A DNA stretch of 64,000 nucleotides from Alcanivorax sp. (GTDB lineage Bacteria; Pseudomonadota; Gammaproteobacteria; Pseudomonadales; Alcanivoracaceae), in the NCBI RefSeq assembly GCF_019431375.1, contig NZ_CP080267.1, positions 3,103,933-3,167,932 of the forward strand, in the 5' to 3' direction. Each line of letters starts with the position of its first letter. The stretch's first letter is position 1. Positions 52,607-61,748 of this stretch are shown here, piece by piece. A program made the position numbers and the translations under genes. Below the pieces are notes generated by a model that saw nothing but the letters and a program-made list of their open reading frames with translations, did not search any database and had not been told where the DNA came from.

Positions 52607-53797
52607 TTAAGGCAGAATACCGATACGAGTAAGCACTTCCTTGCCCGGGAAACCATCGGCTACCAGATCGTTGGCCTGCTGGTAACGGGCAATGGCCTTG
52701 CGGGTGCCCGGGCCCATCAGGCCATCTTCCTTGCCGGCATCATGACCCTGTTCGTTGAGGATGCGCTGCAGGCGGGTGACCTGTTCCCGATCCAGCCGTG
52801 GCGCCTGCGGCGGTGCCTGTGACAGGGGGCCGGCGCCGGCAATGCGGTCGGCCAGTCGGCCTACGGCGATGGCGTAGGACTCGGAACGGTTCCAGCCCAT
52901 GATTACCCGGAAATTGTGATAGGCCAGAAAGGCGGGGCCCTGATGGCCGGCGGGCACGATCACCGCCGCCTCCATGTCCGCTGACGGCAGGGGGCTGCCA
53001 TTGGGCAGGGTCAGACCCAGCTCGGCCCAGTCGGCGAGGGAACGTTTGTTGCCGAAGCCGGTGAGCTGGTAGTCGAAGCCTTTGGGCAGGTGGACTTCCC
53101 GGCCCCAGCGTTCTTCCCGTTCCCAACCCAGTGCTTGCAGGAAGTGGGCGCCGGAGCCCAGAGCGTCTTCGGTGCTGCCCCACAGGTCCCGGCGACCATC
53201 GCCGTCGTGGTCCTGAGCGTGTTTCAGAAACACCGCCGGCATAAATTGAGTCTGCCCCATGGCGCCGGCCCAGGAACCTTTCATCTGTGAGATTTCCACA
53301 TCACCGGCCTGCAGAATGCGCAGGGCATTGAACAGTTCGCCCTGAAAATAATCACCGCGCCGGCCTTCGCAGGTCAGCGTGGCCAAGGCGTCGAGGGTGG
53401 GGATGTTGCCCAGGTAGCCGCCGTAGTTGGTTTCCAGTCCCCAGAAGGCCACCAGGTAGTGACCGGGGATGCCGTATTCCCGAGTCAGGGTGTCGAGTAG
53501 TGGGCGGTGACTGCGGTATTTTTCGCGGCCTTTTTCAATCCGTTGCTCGCTGACGCGCCGGTTGAAATAGTCGGCAAAACTGCTGGTGAATTCCGGTTGG
53601 CTGCGATCCAGTTCCACCACTTTTTCATTCAGTTTCACATCGCCAAGATGCTGGCTGATGACCTGGGCAGGCAGCCCGGCTTCCAGTCCTGCCTGGCGCA
53701 ATTTGCTGATGCACATGGCAAAGCTTTCCTGATCCAGAGCCAGGGCAGGATGGCTGAAAAACAGGAACAGGGAAATCACTAAAAAACGGGTGGCCAT
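52607..53797 (-). CDS. MltB-family lytic murein transglycosylase with peptidoglycan-binding domain
   Basis: A 396-residue exported muramidase. The signal peptide ends HPALA. The SLT domain (about 25-320) has the catalytic Glu in FWGLETNYGGYLGNIPTLDA, and GSWAGAMGQTQFMPAVFLKHA. A C-terminal peptidoglycan-binding domain follows (about 335-396, LQRILNEQGHDAGKEDGLMG). It cleaves glycan strands to 1,6-anhydromuramic ends during wall turnover. It is not adjacent to the mreB/rodA cluster. Confidence 0.9.
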   Translation of the reverse strand: MATRFLVISLFLFFSHPALALDQESFAMCISKLRQAGLEAGLPAQVISQHLGDVKLNEKVVELDRSQPEFTSSFADYFNRRVSEQRIEKGREKYRSHRPLLDTLTREYGIPGHYLVAFWGLETNYGGYLGNIPTLDALATLTCEGRRGDYFQGELFNALRILQAGDVEISQMKGSWAGAMGQTQFMPAVFLKHAQDHDGDGRRDLWGSTEDALGSGAHFLQALGWEREERWGREVHLPKGFDYQLTGFGNKRSLADWAELGLTLPNGSPLPSADMEAAVIVPAGHQGPAFLAYHNFRVIMGWNRSESYAIAVGRLADRIAGAGPLSQAPPQAPRLDREQVTRLQRILNEQGHDAGKEDGLMGPGTRKAIARYQQANDLVADGFPGKEVLTRIGILP

Positions 53798-53893
53798 GGG
53801 GACTCCGAAACCGTGGCAGGGACATCAATGACAGGCAGTTTACGACGGCCCCGCCAGGGTTTCATTGGGAGAATTGCAAAATTGCCGGATCGT

Positions 53894-54292
53894 TCAGGGT
53901 GTTTCCTGCGGCGCTTCCCAGTGAATGGTAACGGTTTGTTTTCCCCACTCTCGAGCTTCGGCCCGGTCTGCCATCAAGATGTCGATTTTATCGGTCCAGC
54001 GCTTGTTCATCTTGTCGAGCACTACATAGGTGCCCAGGCCTTCCACTTCCACTTCTGTGCGATGGGTGAGTCCTTTGGGGATGAGATCGCGGGAAACGGC
54101 AATGGCTTTCATGCCTGGTTCCAGCTGATCGCCCCAGGCGGCAAGCCCCACATTGCCTTTCTTGGTTTCCGCTTCGGACAGAGTGTACGCCGTGGCGGTG
54201 ACTTCCTGGCTGACAGTGTTGTCACTGCAGGCAGATAGAAACAGCACAGGCAGAGTGAGGCTGATTACTGAAAATGCGGTTTTTAATGTCAT
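53894..54292 (-). CDS. 3D-domain lipoprotein
   Basis: A 132-residue exported protein with a double-psi beta-barrel 3D domain, named for three conserved Asp. The signal ends LFLSAC (lipobox). VTATAYTLSEAETKKGNVGLAAWGD, AVSRDLIPKGLTHRTEVEVEGLG and VVLDKMNKRW...IDILMAD carry the domain's motifs. Relatives act as lytic transglycosylases in spore or cell-wall remodelling; the activity here is inferred. The ATG at 54292 has AAGGGG upstream. Confidence 0.8.
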   Translation of the reverse strand: MTLKTAFSVISLTLPVLFLSACSDNTVSQEVTATAYTLSEAETKKGNVGLAAWGDQLEPGMKAIAVSRDLIPKGLTHRTEVEVEGLGTYVVLDKMNKRWTDKIDILMADRAEAREWGKQTVTIHWEAPQETP

Positions 54293-54353
54293 GAGATCCC
54301 CTTCGTAGAATGACACTTTACCGTGTCAATTCAGCCGTGAAGGGGACATGAAT

Positions 54354-55262
54354 CTAGGCGGGCGTTTCGTGAATTTCCCGGCGCACCCGTACGGCGGTGG
54401 AGCGGGCACGGATAACCCGGCCCCGGGCTTCACTGTGAGCGCGGCTGAAGGCGGCACCGAGCAGCAAGATCATGGAGGAGTAGTACACCCACATGAGCAG
54501 TATCACCAGCGAACCGGCGGCGCCATAGGTGGAGGCGGTTGCCGTGTGTGACAGGTAAAAGCCAATCAGGGCACGGCCAATGGCAAACAGTATGGCGGTG
54601 ATCAGAGCGGCTGGGGCCACGTCTTTCCAGCTCAGTACCACGTCGGGAAGCAGGCGAAAGATCATGCCGAATAGCAGGGCGATGACGATGATGGAGACCA
54701 GCACTTCCAGACCCAGGGCCACGCTGGCATGGAAGGGAATCCAGTTTTCCGCGTAGACCAACAGGGTTTGCACGGCCACGTTGAGCAGCAGTGACACCAG
54801 TAATACAAAACCCAGTGAAACCACCACGGTCAATGACAGCAGGCGACTCTTGATAAGGGCCACCAGGGTATTGCGTGAAGGGCGTGGCACCACTTCCCAG
54901 ATCGCATTCATGGAACGCTGCATCTGTGCGAATACGGTGGTGGCGCCGATGATCATCACTGCCAGGCTGAGCAGCCCGGCCAGAATCCCTTTACTGGGGG
55001 CGCGGGTGTTCATGATGGCATTGCGGATTTCTTCGGTGGCGGCGGGGCCGACGGTGGCTTCCAGCTGGCCGAGAATTTCCGCCATGGCCGCTTCGCTGCT
55101 CATTACCAGGGAAATCACTTTCACCGCGAGGATGATGACAGGGGCAATGGAAAACAGAGTAAAGAACGCCAACGATCCGGCATAGCTGGCGGCATTACCA
55201 TCCAGCCACAGGCGTACGGTGTTTTTGACGATAGCGAACCAGTAGAGAAAGGTATCTTTCAT
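54354..55262 (-). CDS. YihY/BrkB-family membrane protein
   Basis: A 302-residue inner-membrane protein of the YihY (virulence factor BrkB) family with about six helices. FLYWFAIVKNTVRLWLDGNA near the start, the SLAFFTLFSIAPVIILAVKV segment and the YGAAGSLVILLMWVYYSSMILLLGA segment are typical. Despite old names, the family has no ribonuclease role and its function is unsettled. The short basic tail (RVRREIHETPA) is cytoplasmic. Confidence 0.87.
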   Translation of the reverse strand: MKDTFLYWFAIVKNTVRLWLDGNAASYAGSLAFFTLFSIAPVIILAVKVISLVMSSEAAMAEILGQLEATVGPAATEEIRNAIMNTRAPSKGILAGLLSLAVMIIGATTVFAQMQRSMNAIWEVVPRPSRNTLVALIKSRLLSLTVVVSLGFVLLVSLLLNVAVQTLLVYAENWIPFHASVALGLEVLVSIIVIALLFGMIFRLLPDVVLSWKDVAPAALITAILFAIGRALIGFYLSHTATASTYGAAGSLVILLMWVYYSSMILLLGAAFSRAHSEARGRVIRARSTAVRVRREIHETPA

Positions 55263-55307
55263 CGTGGCCTGTCATCAGCGAATGTTCAGGCAGTGTAGCG
55301 GGGGGGA

Positions 55308-55492
55308 GTTGCAAGTTGAAAGTTTAAAGTTGCAAAGCGCGGGGATGTGGCGTTGCCAAACGGGCTGCCCGGGTGCTCCGCGCTGGAAAGCAGGAGGAAG
55401 TTATGCCGCCGAGAGGTGCAGCGCGGGCAAGGCGGTTCCGTTTACGGATTACCTTGCCCGCGCTTTGCAACTTTTGACTTGAAACTTGCAAC
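55308..55492. repeat. GTTGCAA heptamer element with inner hairpin
   Basis: The left arm (55308-55342) and right arm (55450-55492) are inverted runs of 7-bp words (GTTGCAA, GTTGAAA, GTTTAAA; GTTTCAA, GTCAAAA in inverse). Inside the right half is a perfect 13-bp stem AGCGCGGGCAAGG/CCTTGCCCGCGCT (55418-55463). It begins next to the ndh stop codon. Confidence 0.8.
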
Positions 55493-55497
55493 TGATA

Positions 55498-56790
55498 TCA
55501 ATGCAGCTTCAATCTTGGCCGCACCAGCTTGTTGAAGCGGCCGGCGATCAGCAGCATGATCGTGCGCGGCCAGCCGTACAGGGCAGCCTGGTGCATGCGG
55601 TACAGGCTGATGTACATCATCCTTGCCAGCCAGCCTTCCACGAAGAAGTTACCGCCTTTCAGGTTGCCCATCAGCATGCCCACGGAGCTGTAGTTGGACA
55701 GGGACACCAGCGAGCCATGGTCCTTGTACTGGAACGGGCGTGGGTCCCGTTTCATGATCAACTGCTGCAGGCTGCGGGCGGTGTGCTGGGCCATCTGCTG
55801 GGCGGACTGGGCCCGTGGCGGGATGGGGCGCTCTTCTCCTTCCGGGATCAGGAACGCCGCATCGCCGATGATGAAGATATTCTTGTGGCCCTTGGCCTGC
55901 AGGGTTGGCTCCACTTCCACCTGATTGATGCGATTGGTGGTCAGGCCTTCAATCTGGCCCAGCCAGTCCGGGCACTTCACCCCGGCAGCCCACACCAGCA
56001 GGTCGGCCTTGATGGGATCGCCTTCCTTGGGTACCAGGGCCTCCGGTGTGGCTTCGGCCACCATGACACCGGTGCGCACCTTCACGCCCAAATCTTCCAG
56101 CCGCTTGGTGGCGGTGGCGGAGACTCGTTCGCTGAGTACCGGAAGGATGCGCGGTGCTGCTTCTATCACATCCACCTGCAGGTGTTTGCGGTCCAGTTTT
56201 TCGTGGCCGTAGAAGTTGAGCATGGACACGGCATGGTGCAGTTCCGCGGCCAGCTCCACGCCGGTGGCGCCGCCACCGACAATGGCCACGGATACCGGCT
56301 TGCCTTCGTAGTTGGCGTGCAGGCAGGCATTCAGGAAGCGTTCGCGAAAGCGTTCAGCCTGGGCGCGACTGTCCATGAACAGGCAGTTTTCCCGGACTCC
56401 GGGAGTACCGAAGTCATTGCTCTGGCTACCGGTGGCAAGCACCAGGTAATCGTAGGACAGTTGCCGCTCCGGCAGCACTTCCGAGCCGTGGTTGTCATGG
56501 AGCGGTGCCAGCGTCAGGGTTTGCGCCGTCACGTTCACCTGGGTCATGGTGCCAGGCTCAAAGCGGTAATGGTTCAGCTGGGCGTGGGCGCGGTAGTCCA
56601 CCGCATCCAGATCCGCGTCGATGGCGCCGGTGGCCACTTCATGAAAGCGCGGCTTCCACACATGAATGCTGGAGGAATCCACCAGGGTTACGTCCGCGTG
56701 GCCGTATTTGCCGAGCTTGCGACCCAGGCGGGTCACCAGAGGCAGACCGCCGGCACCACCGCCGACGACAACAATTCTGGGTTTGCTCAT
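55498..56790 (-). CDS. ndh: Type II NADH dehydrogenase (NDH-2)
   Basis: A 430-residue flavoprotein that passes electrons from NADH to quinone without pumping protons. Two Rossmann motifs, IVVVGGGAGGLPLVTRLG (residue 5 on, FAD) and VAIVGGGATGVELAAELHH (about 165, NADH), and the FAD-binding KNIFIIGDAAFLI are present. The C-terminal segment with Trp/Tyr/Arg-rich amphipathic helices attaches it to the membrane. The ATG at 56790 follows CAGGAG; an upstream in-frame start at 56841 is less likely. Confidence 0.92.
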   Translation of the reverse strand: MSKPRIVVVGGGAGGLPLVTRLGRKLGKYGHADVTLVDSSSIHVWKPRFHEVATGAIDADLDAVDYRAHAQLNHYRFEPGTMTQVNVTAQTLTLAPLHDNHGSEVLPERQLSYDYLVLATGSQSNDFGTPGVRENCLFMDSRAQAERFRERFLNACLHANYEGKPVSVAIVGGGATGVELAAELHHAVSMLNFYGHEKLDRKHLQVDVIEAAPRILPVLSERVSATATKRLEDLGVKVRTGVMVAEATPEALVPKEGDPIKADLLVWAAGVKCPDWLGQIEGLTTNRINQVEVEPTLQAKGHKNIFIIGDAAFLIPEGEERPIPPRAQSAQQMAQHTARSLQQLIMKRDPRPFQYKDHGSLVSLSNYSSVGMLMGNLKGGNFFVEGWLARMMYISLYRMHQAALYGWPRTIMLLIAGRFNKLVRPRLKLH

Positions 56791-56869
56791 TGGGGCTCCT
56801 GTTGGGCTAACCCGCATGGGTTGCCAGTCAATCATATCCACCTTGACGGTGAACAGGTCCGGGTTAAAG

Positions 56870-56905
56870 GAGCCTCTGAATAACGCTTGGCGTATTCAGA
56901 GGCTC
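56870..56905. repeat. Perfect palindrome upstream of ndh
   Basis: GAGCCTCTGAATA and its exact inverse (TATTCAGAGGCTC) enclose a 10-bp loop. It lies in the 308-bp spacer between pckA and ndh, which otherwise holds the pckA terminator and presumably the ndh promoter; I see no gene there. Confidence 0.8.
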
Positions 56906-57054
56906 ATCAATGAGGCAGAGCCCTTGTGGGGCAAGGAGCGATGACGGCTGTCATCATTCCGGAGGTGCAGTCTAGCCTTTGTGGTAAACAAGTCCAGACC
57001 AGGTGTTTCCTTTTTGCCTTCCCGGGCGGGCGGGTCTGCTCGCCGGGCGGCAAT

Positions 57055-57083
57055 GAAAAAGCCCGCCGGTGGCGGGCTTTTTC
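57055..57083 (-). terminator. Rho-independent terminator of pckA
   Basis: AAAAAGCCCGCC-GGT-GGCGGGCTTTTT, a strong stem with A and T tracts, 16 bp after the pckA stop on the minus strand. Confidence 0.92.
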
Positions 57084-57098
57084 GGTGATCCTTGCGGA

Positions 57099-58643
57099 TC
57101 AGGCCTTGGGGCCGGCCGCGCGGATCTCTTCGGACACGTCCGCGTACTTCTCGGCAAAGTTCTTTTCGAACTGCTCTGCCAGGTCGCGGGCACGGGCCTC
57201 GTAGTTTTCCGGGTTGGCCCAGGTGTTCTTGGGTTGCAGCAGTTTGCTGTCCACGCCGGGAACGTTCTTGGGCACGTCCAGGTTGATGATGTCCAGGTGC
57301 TCGGTTTCCGCATTGTCCAGATCGCCGGACAGGATTGCGTTCACCACGCCACGGGTGGTGGGAATGCTGAAACGCTCGCCTTCACCGTAGGGGCCACCGG
57401 TCCAGCCAGTGTTTACCAGGTAAACGGTGGAACCGAATTCTTCCATGCGTTTGATCAGCAGCTCGGCGTACTCACCGGCACGACGGGGGAAGAACGGGGC
57501 GCCGAAGCAGGTGGAGAAGGTGCTCTTGATGCCACCACCGGAGCCCATTTCGGTGGAGCCTACCAGAGCGGTGTAGCCGCTCAGGAAGTGGTAGGCCGCC
57601 GCTTCCTTGGACAGCTTGGACACCGGAGGCAGGACGCCGGTCAGGTCGCAGGTCAGGAAGATGATGTGCTTGGGTTCGCCGGCACGGTTGGCTTCGACCT
57701 TCTTGTCGATGTTTTCCAGCGGGTAGGCGGCACGGGTGTTCTGGGTCAGGGAGACATCGGCGTAGTCGGCGGTGCGGGTTTCGTCATTGATGATGACGTT
57801 TTCCAGTACCGCGCCGAACTTGATGGCGTCCCAGATCACCGGCTCGTTCTTCTGGCTCAGGTCGATGCACTTGGCATAGCAGCCGCCTTCAATATTGAAG
57901 ACCACGTCCTTGCCCCAGCCGTGCTCGTCATCACCGATCAGGTAGCGGGCCGGATCGGCAGACAGGGTGGTTTTTCCGGTGCCGGACAGACCGAAGAACA
58001 GGGCCACGTCGCCGTCTTCGCCCACGTTGGCGGAGCAGTGCATGGGCAGCACGTCTTTTTCCGGCAGCAGGAAGTTCTGCACGGAGAACATGGCTTTCTT
58101 CATTTCACCGGCGTAGCGCATGCCGGCGATGAGGATCTTGCGCTGGGCGAAGTTGAGGATCACGCAGCCGTCGGAGTTGGTGCCGTCACGCTCCGGCTCG
58201 CACTGGAAGTGCGGGGCGTGCAGGATCTGCCACTCTTCCTTGTTGCGCGGATTGTACTTCTCCGGGCGGATGAACATGGTGTTGGCGAACAGGTTGTGCC
58301 ACGCGGTCTGCGCGGTCACTTTCACGGCCAGGTAATGATCGGTGTCTGCGCCCACGTGCAGGTGGGAAACAAAGGCATCAGCGTCGGCAACGGCAACGCT
58401 GACACGATCCCACAGGGCATCGAACTTGTCGGCGGGGAAGGCACGGTTGATGGCGCCCCAGTGGATGTGCTCGCTGGTGCTGGGCTCGTCAACGATGTAG
58501 CGGTCCATGGGGGAGCGGCCGGTACGATGACCGGTTTCCACTACCAGGGCGCCGGTGTCGGACAGGCGGCCTTCGTTGCGCTGAACTGCCAGCTCTACCA
58601 ACTGGGCCGGGCTGAGGTCGTTATAAACAATCGGGTCGGTCAT
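57099..58643 (-). CDS. pckA: Phosphoenolpyruvate carboxykinase (ATP)
   Basis: A 514-residue ATP-dependent PEPCK, which converts oxaloacetate to phosphoenolpyruvate in gluconeogenesis, essential for growth on alkanes and acids. Visible sites: [14 protein letters not shown] (substrate loop), [14 protein letters not shown] (P-loop), IGDDEHGW and the C-terminal [20 protein letters not shown] read in parts. ATG 58643 is chosen because AGGA sits 6 bases ahead; the ATG at 58649 has no space for a ribosome site. Its neighbours hslO and hslR follow the classic gammaproteobacterial order. Confidence 0.95.
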   Translation of the reverse strand: MTDPIVYNDLSPAQLVELAVQRNEGRLSDTGALVVETGHRTGRSPMDRYIVDEPSTSEHIHWGAINRAFPADKFDALWDRVSVAVADADAFVSHLHVGADTDHYLAVKVTAQTAWHNLFANTMFIRPEKYNPRNKEEWQILHAPHFQCEPERDGTNSDGCVILNFAQRKILIAGMRYAGEMKKAMFSVQNFLLPEKDVLPMHCSANVGEDGDVALFFGLSGTGKTTLSADPARYLIGDDEHGWGKDVVFNIEGGCYAKCIDLSQKNEPVIWDAIKFGAVLENVIINDETRTADYADVSLTQNTRAAYPLENIDKKVEANRAGEPKHIIFLTCDLTGVLPPVSKLSKEAAAYHFLSGYTALVGSTEMGSGGGIKSTFSTCFGAPFFPRRAGEYAELLIKRMEEFGSTVYLVNTGWTGGPYGEGERFSIPTTRGVVNAILSGDLDNAETEHLDIINLDVPKNVPGVDSKLLQPKNTWANPENYEARARDLAEQFEKNFAEKYADVSEEIRAAGPKA

Positions 58644-58869
58644 GGTCATTCCTGGGCTTGTGGCCGTGCCGTTTCAGCGTGTATGGGCGCCGAAACTCTG
58701 GTTCGCATTGCGGATAACAGTGCCGGTCTCGTGCCCGTTACTGCCACCGGGCAAGACCAAAGGGGACCGGGGGACGAAACCTCCAGTCAGCACAGGCGCG
58801 CGATTATGCCAGAAAAGGAAATCACTGGCGATTCCCCCTTGGACCGGGTGGTCACGGCGCAATGGTCAG

Positions 58870-59025
58870 TGAACAGTTAATAGTTAACAGTGAATAGTTG
58901 CGCGGTTTGGGCCCGGGGTCGCCTGAAACGCAAGAGGCCGCGCCCAGACTATGGGCGCGGCCTCTTGCGTTTCAGGGTCCAGAAAGCCTGCTCCGCGTCG
59001 CTGTTAACTATTAACTGTTAATTGA
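58870..59025. repeat. AACAGTT/AATAGTT heptamer element with 24-bp perfect hairpin
   Basis: The left arm (58870-58905) has 7-bp words GTTAATA, GTTAACA, GTGAATA, GTTGCGC. The right arm (59000-59025) is the inverse. The centre (58923-58975) is a perfect 24-bp stem with a 5-base loop, core AAGAGGCCGCGCCCA. The right arm reaches into the 3' end of hslO and supplies its last residues and stop. The rest of the 367-bp spacer (58644-58869) has no gene. Confidence 0.9.
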
Positions 59026-59868
59026 ATTAATCATCTCCGCCAGATCTACCGCATCAAAGCGCTCCCGGTTGCGGCAGAAGTCGCAGGTCAGGGTCACTTC
59101 GCCGTCCTCGTCCAGCAGGGTCTGCAATTCGTTGCTGCCCAGGGAGATCAGGGCGTTGCGGTTGCGGTCCCGGGAGCAGGTGCAGCCGAATTGCAGGGCC
59201 TGGGCCTCGGGGAGCTGTGGTGGGGTGTCGTGGAACAGCCGGTGGAGAATGGTCTGATCATCCAGGTCCAGTAGCTCTTCCATTTTCAGGGTGCTGGCCA
59301 GGGCCTCGAGATGCTCCCACATCTGTGCGTTGGCGTCGCTGCTGGCCAGCTGGTTGGGCAGCCGTTGCAGCAGCAGGCCTGCGGCCCGGTTGTTGCCGCT
59401 GGCCAGCCACAGGCGGGTTGGGAGCTGCTCGGACTGGCGAAAGTAGGCTTCCAGACACTGGGCCAGAGAGTCGCCGGCCAGGGGCACAATGCCCTGATAT
59501 TGCTTGCCCTGGTCCGGGGTAATGGTGATGACCATGTTGCCGTCGCCGATCAGGGTCTGGATGTCGCCGTGGCTCCAGTCCTGGCCGTCGCTGTGGCGGG
59601 CCAGGGCGCGCAACTCACCGTCGTTGGTGCACTCGGCCAGCAGCAGGGACACCGGGCCCTTGCCCTGGGCCTGCAGTGCCAGGCGGCCCTTGAATTTGAG
59701 GGTGCTGGCCAGCAGTGCCACGGCGGCCACGGCCTCGCCGATCAGCCCCTGCACTGCTAGCGGGTAGTTATGCCCTTCTATAATACGGATGACGCTGCTT
59801 TCCACTTGCACCAGTTCGCCGCGGATATCGGAATCGGGGAAGAGAAAGCGTTGTTTGTGGTCTTGCAT
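59011..59868 (-). CDS. hslO: Hsp33 redox-regulated chaperone
   Basis: A 285-residue Hsp33, a holdase activated by oxidation. The C-terminal zinc site is intact: CTC in [10 protein letters not shown] and CDFC in [10 protein letters not shown] (about residues 233 and 265). [20 protein letters not shown] and [20 protein letters not shown] fit the family. The final residues (INSINS) and the stop come from the AACAGTT-type repeat arm, so the original C-terminus may have been altered by insertion of that element. Confidence 0.93.
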   Translation of the reverse strand: MQDHKQRFLFPDSDIRGELVQVESSVIRIIEGHNYPLAVQGLIGEAVAAVALLASTLKFKGRLALQAQGKGPVSLLLAECTNDGELRALARHSDGQDWSHGDIQTLIGDGNMVITITPDQGKQYQGIVPLAGDSLAQCLEAYFRQSEQLPTRLWLASGNNRAAGLLLQRLPNQLASSDANAQMWEHLEALASTLKMEELLDLDDQTILHRLFHDTPPQLPEAQALQFGCTCSRDRNRNALISLGSNELQTLLDEDGEVTLTCDFCRNRERFDAVDLAEMINSINS

Positions 59869-59932
59869 GGTTATGTCCTGAGAGCTGTCGGTGCCTTTAA
59901 TGGAGGCCCCATTAATGGGGGCACCATGGCGG

Positions 59933-60322
59933 TTATTCCAGGTTGTCTCTCTTGAAGCGCTGGATATCCCGGCGCTCCTTCTTGCTGGGCTTGTGGTCTG
60001 GTGCCGCGGTGGCGGCCCGTGCCAGCTTGCGTTGCTCGCTGCTTTGTTCCCGGCGGCTGCGGCTTTGTTCGGTTTCCTGATACAGGGTCTGGGCCACGCT
60101 GGCGGGGCCGCGTTTGCTGCTCAGGCCTTCTACCACTACCTCGAAATGTTCCGTGCCCTTGGTGATGGCGATGGTCTGTCCGGGCTGTACATTCTTGCTG
60201 GGTTTGGCCTTGCTGCCATCAATCTGCACCTTGCCGCCTTCGATGGCGGCCTTGGCCAGGCTACGGGTCTTGAAGAAGCGGGCCGCCCACAGCCAGGAGT
60301 CGATGCGTACCGTTTCACTCAT
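59933..60322 (-). CDS. hslR: Hsp15, S4-domain heat-shock RNA-binding protein
   Basis: A 129-residue S4-domain protein that in E. coli binds stalled 50S subunits carrying nascent chains. [28 protein letters not shown] is the S4 motif (residues 6-35), followed by [11 protein letters not shown], and the tail is very basic ([14 protein letters not shown]). It is 64 bp before hslO on the same strand, with a small hairpin (CCCCATTAATGGGG) between, and 10 bp after yrfG. Confidence 0.92.
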   Translation of the reverse strand: MSETVRIDSWLWAARFFKTRSLAKAAIEGGKVQIDGSKAKPSKNVQPGQTIAITKGTEHFEVVVEGLSSKRGPASVAQTLYQETEQSRSRREQSSEQRKLARAATAAPDHKPSKKERRDIQRFKRDNLE

Positions 60323-60332
60323 GACATCTCCC

Positions 60333-60986
60333 TCATGGCAGCACCCGCAGGAAATCGTCGATGGCCGGGAAAGGATCGGTATGCTCGCGCCTGGGCAGGC
60401 TGGAGTCCGGATGCAGGATGCTCACCGGCTGGCCGATGCCGTAAAGCTGGGCGCTGTGCAGCACCGGCAGGGAGTCGTCCACCAGCAGGGCGCGGGCCGG
60501 GTCGAAGGGCAGGTGGCGTTGCAGATGCTGCCAGAACGCCTGGGCTTCCTTGGCGTGGCCATAGTCGTGGCTGGAGACGATTTCATCGAAATAGCGGTCG
60601 ATGCCGGTACGCTCTACCTTTAAGTCCAGCGCATCGCGGTGGGCATTGGTAACCATGATGACCTGCTTGTCGGACTCCTTCAGTGCCTGCAGGAAGGTGT
60701 CCGCGCCGGGGCGAATGGCGATGCGGTCGCCAGCTTCCCGTTTCAGGCGGGCGATTTCCAGACCCAGTTCCGCGGTCCAGAAATCCAGGCAGTACCAGTT
60801 CAGGGTGCCCAGGTGGCTGGTGATCCAGTCGTGGATAATGCGGTCGGCTTCAGCCCGGTCCAGGCCCTGTTGACGGGCATAGCACTCGGGGACATGTTTC
60901 TGCCAGAACCAGTTATCGAACTCCAGGTCGAGCAGAGTGCCGTCCATATCCAGTAACACGGTGTCGACGGATTGCCAGTCAATCAT
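60333..60986 (-). CDS. yrfG: GMP/IMP nucleotidase (HAD family)
   Basis: A 217-residue HAD phosphatase matching YrfG, which removes phosphate from GMP and IMP. The nucleophile motif is DTVLLDMDGTLLDL (Asp14 and Asp16 around that region), the second motif VTNAHRD, and the third with Lys and Asp in HAKEAQAFW and ALLVDDSLP. The yrfG-hslR-hslO order is the standard one. It is divergent from nudE with 61 bp between. Confidence 0.92.
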   Translation of the reverse strand: MIDWQSVDTVLLDMDGTLLDLEFDNWFWQKHVPECYARQQGLDRAEADRIIHDWITSHLGTLNWYCLDFWTAELGLEIARLKREAGDRIAIRPGADTFLQALKESDKQVIMVTNAHRDALDLKVERTGIDRYFDEIVSSHDYGHAKEAQAFWQHLQRHLPFDPARALLVDDSLPVLHSAQLYGIGQPVSILHPDSSLPRREHTDPFPAIDDFLRVLP

Positions 60987-61047
60987 GAATTTCCTGCGTA
61001 TTCGGGTTAGTCTTCGGCCTTAAATAGCGTGAGAGCTGATTCCAATT

Positions 61048-61596
61048 ATGGATGAGAAACCGGAGATTCTCGACACCCGACTGGTGGCGAAAAGCCGGCT
61101 GTTCGGAATTGAAGAGCTGCACCTGCGTTTTCGCAACGGGGTGGAACGCACCTATGAGCGCCTGCGCACCCCGCCCATTGCGGCGGTAATGATGGTGCCG
61201 TTGCTGGATAATGACACCGTGGTGATGATCCGCGAGTATGGCGCCGGCACGGAAAGTTACGAGCTGACCCTGCCCAAGGGGGCCTATGAACACGGCGAGG
61301 ACTGGCGTGACGCGGCCAACCGGGAATTGAAGGAGGAGGCAGGTTACGGCGCCCGCCGTCTTACGCTGATGAAGGACATGACGTTGTCGCCGGGCTACAT
61401 GGGGCATCGTATCAAGGTGGTGCTGGCCGAAGACCTGTATGAAGAATCCCTGCCTGGGGATGAACCGGAAGAACTGGAAGTGCTCACCTGGAAACTGTCC
61501 GACCTGGATCGCCTGATCGAGCGCGACGACGTGACCGAAGCCCGGGTGATCGCGGCGCTGCTGATGACCAAGCGGCTGCTGGAGCAACGGCGATAA
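61048..61596 (+). CDS. nudE: ADP compounds hydrolase NudE
   Basis: A 182-residue Nudix hydrolase that splits ADP-ribose, NADH, Ap3A and related compounds. The Nudix box is complete (GAYEHGEDWRDAANRELKEE followed by AGYGA, about residues 75-100), and LSPGYMGHRIKVVLAEDLY is typical of NudE. It is divergent from yrfG and upstream of cysQ, an arrangement conserved in gammaproteobacteria. Confidence 0.92.
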   Translation: MDEKPEILDTRLVAKSRLFGIEELHLRFRNGVERTYERLRTPPIAAVMMVPLLDNDTVVMIREYGAGTESYELTLPKGAYEHGEDWRDAANRELKEEAGYGARRLTLMKDMTLSPGYMGHRIKVVLAEDLYEESLPGDEPEELEVLTWKLSDLDRLIERDDVTEARVIAALLMTKRLLEQRR

Positions 61597-61601
61597 TTGA
61601 G

Positions 61602-61717
61602 CTGTAGGAGCGGCGCTTGAGCCGCGAACCGGGCTGCCAAGTCCGGAAAGTCTCATCCATGTGCGATAGATTTCCTCGCCTGAGGCGAGGATCGCGGCTC
61701 AAGCGCCGCTCCTACAG
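61602..61717. repeat. Long perfect GTAGGAGC palindrome
   Basis: Arms of 26 bp starting CTGTAGGAGCGGCGCTTGAG (61602-61627 and 61692-61717) are exact inverted copies. The loop holds a second small stem (CCTCGCCTGAGGCGAGG, 61674-61690). It sits between nudE and cysQ on one transcript. Confidence 0.92.
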
Positions 61718-61748
61718 GTGCCAAAATCTGAATCACAGGAAAAACGAA

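Noticed and set aside
55486..56883. A 465-codon plus-strand open frame opposite ndh
   Set aside because: Antisense shadow of NDH-2; composition is Gln/His/Gly-rich with no domain.
57069..58880. A 603-codon plus-strand open frame opposite pckA
   Set aside because: Antisense shadow: pckA on the other strand has all motifs and a terminator.
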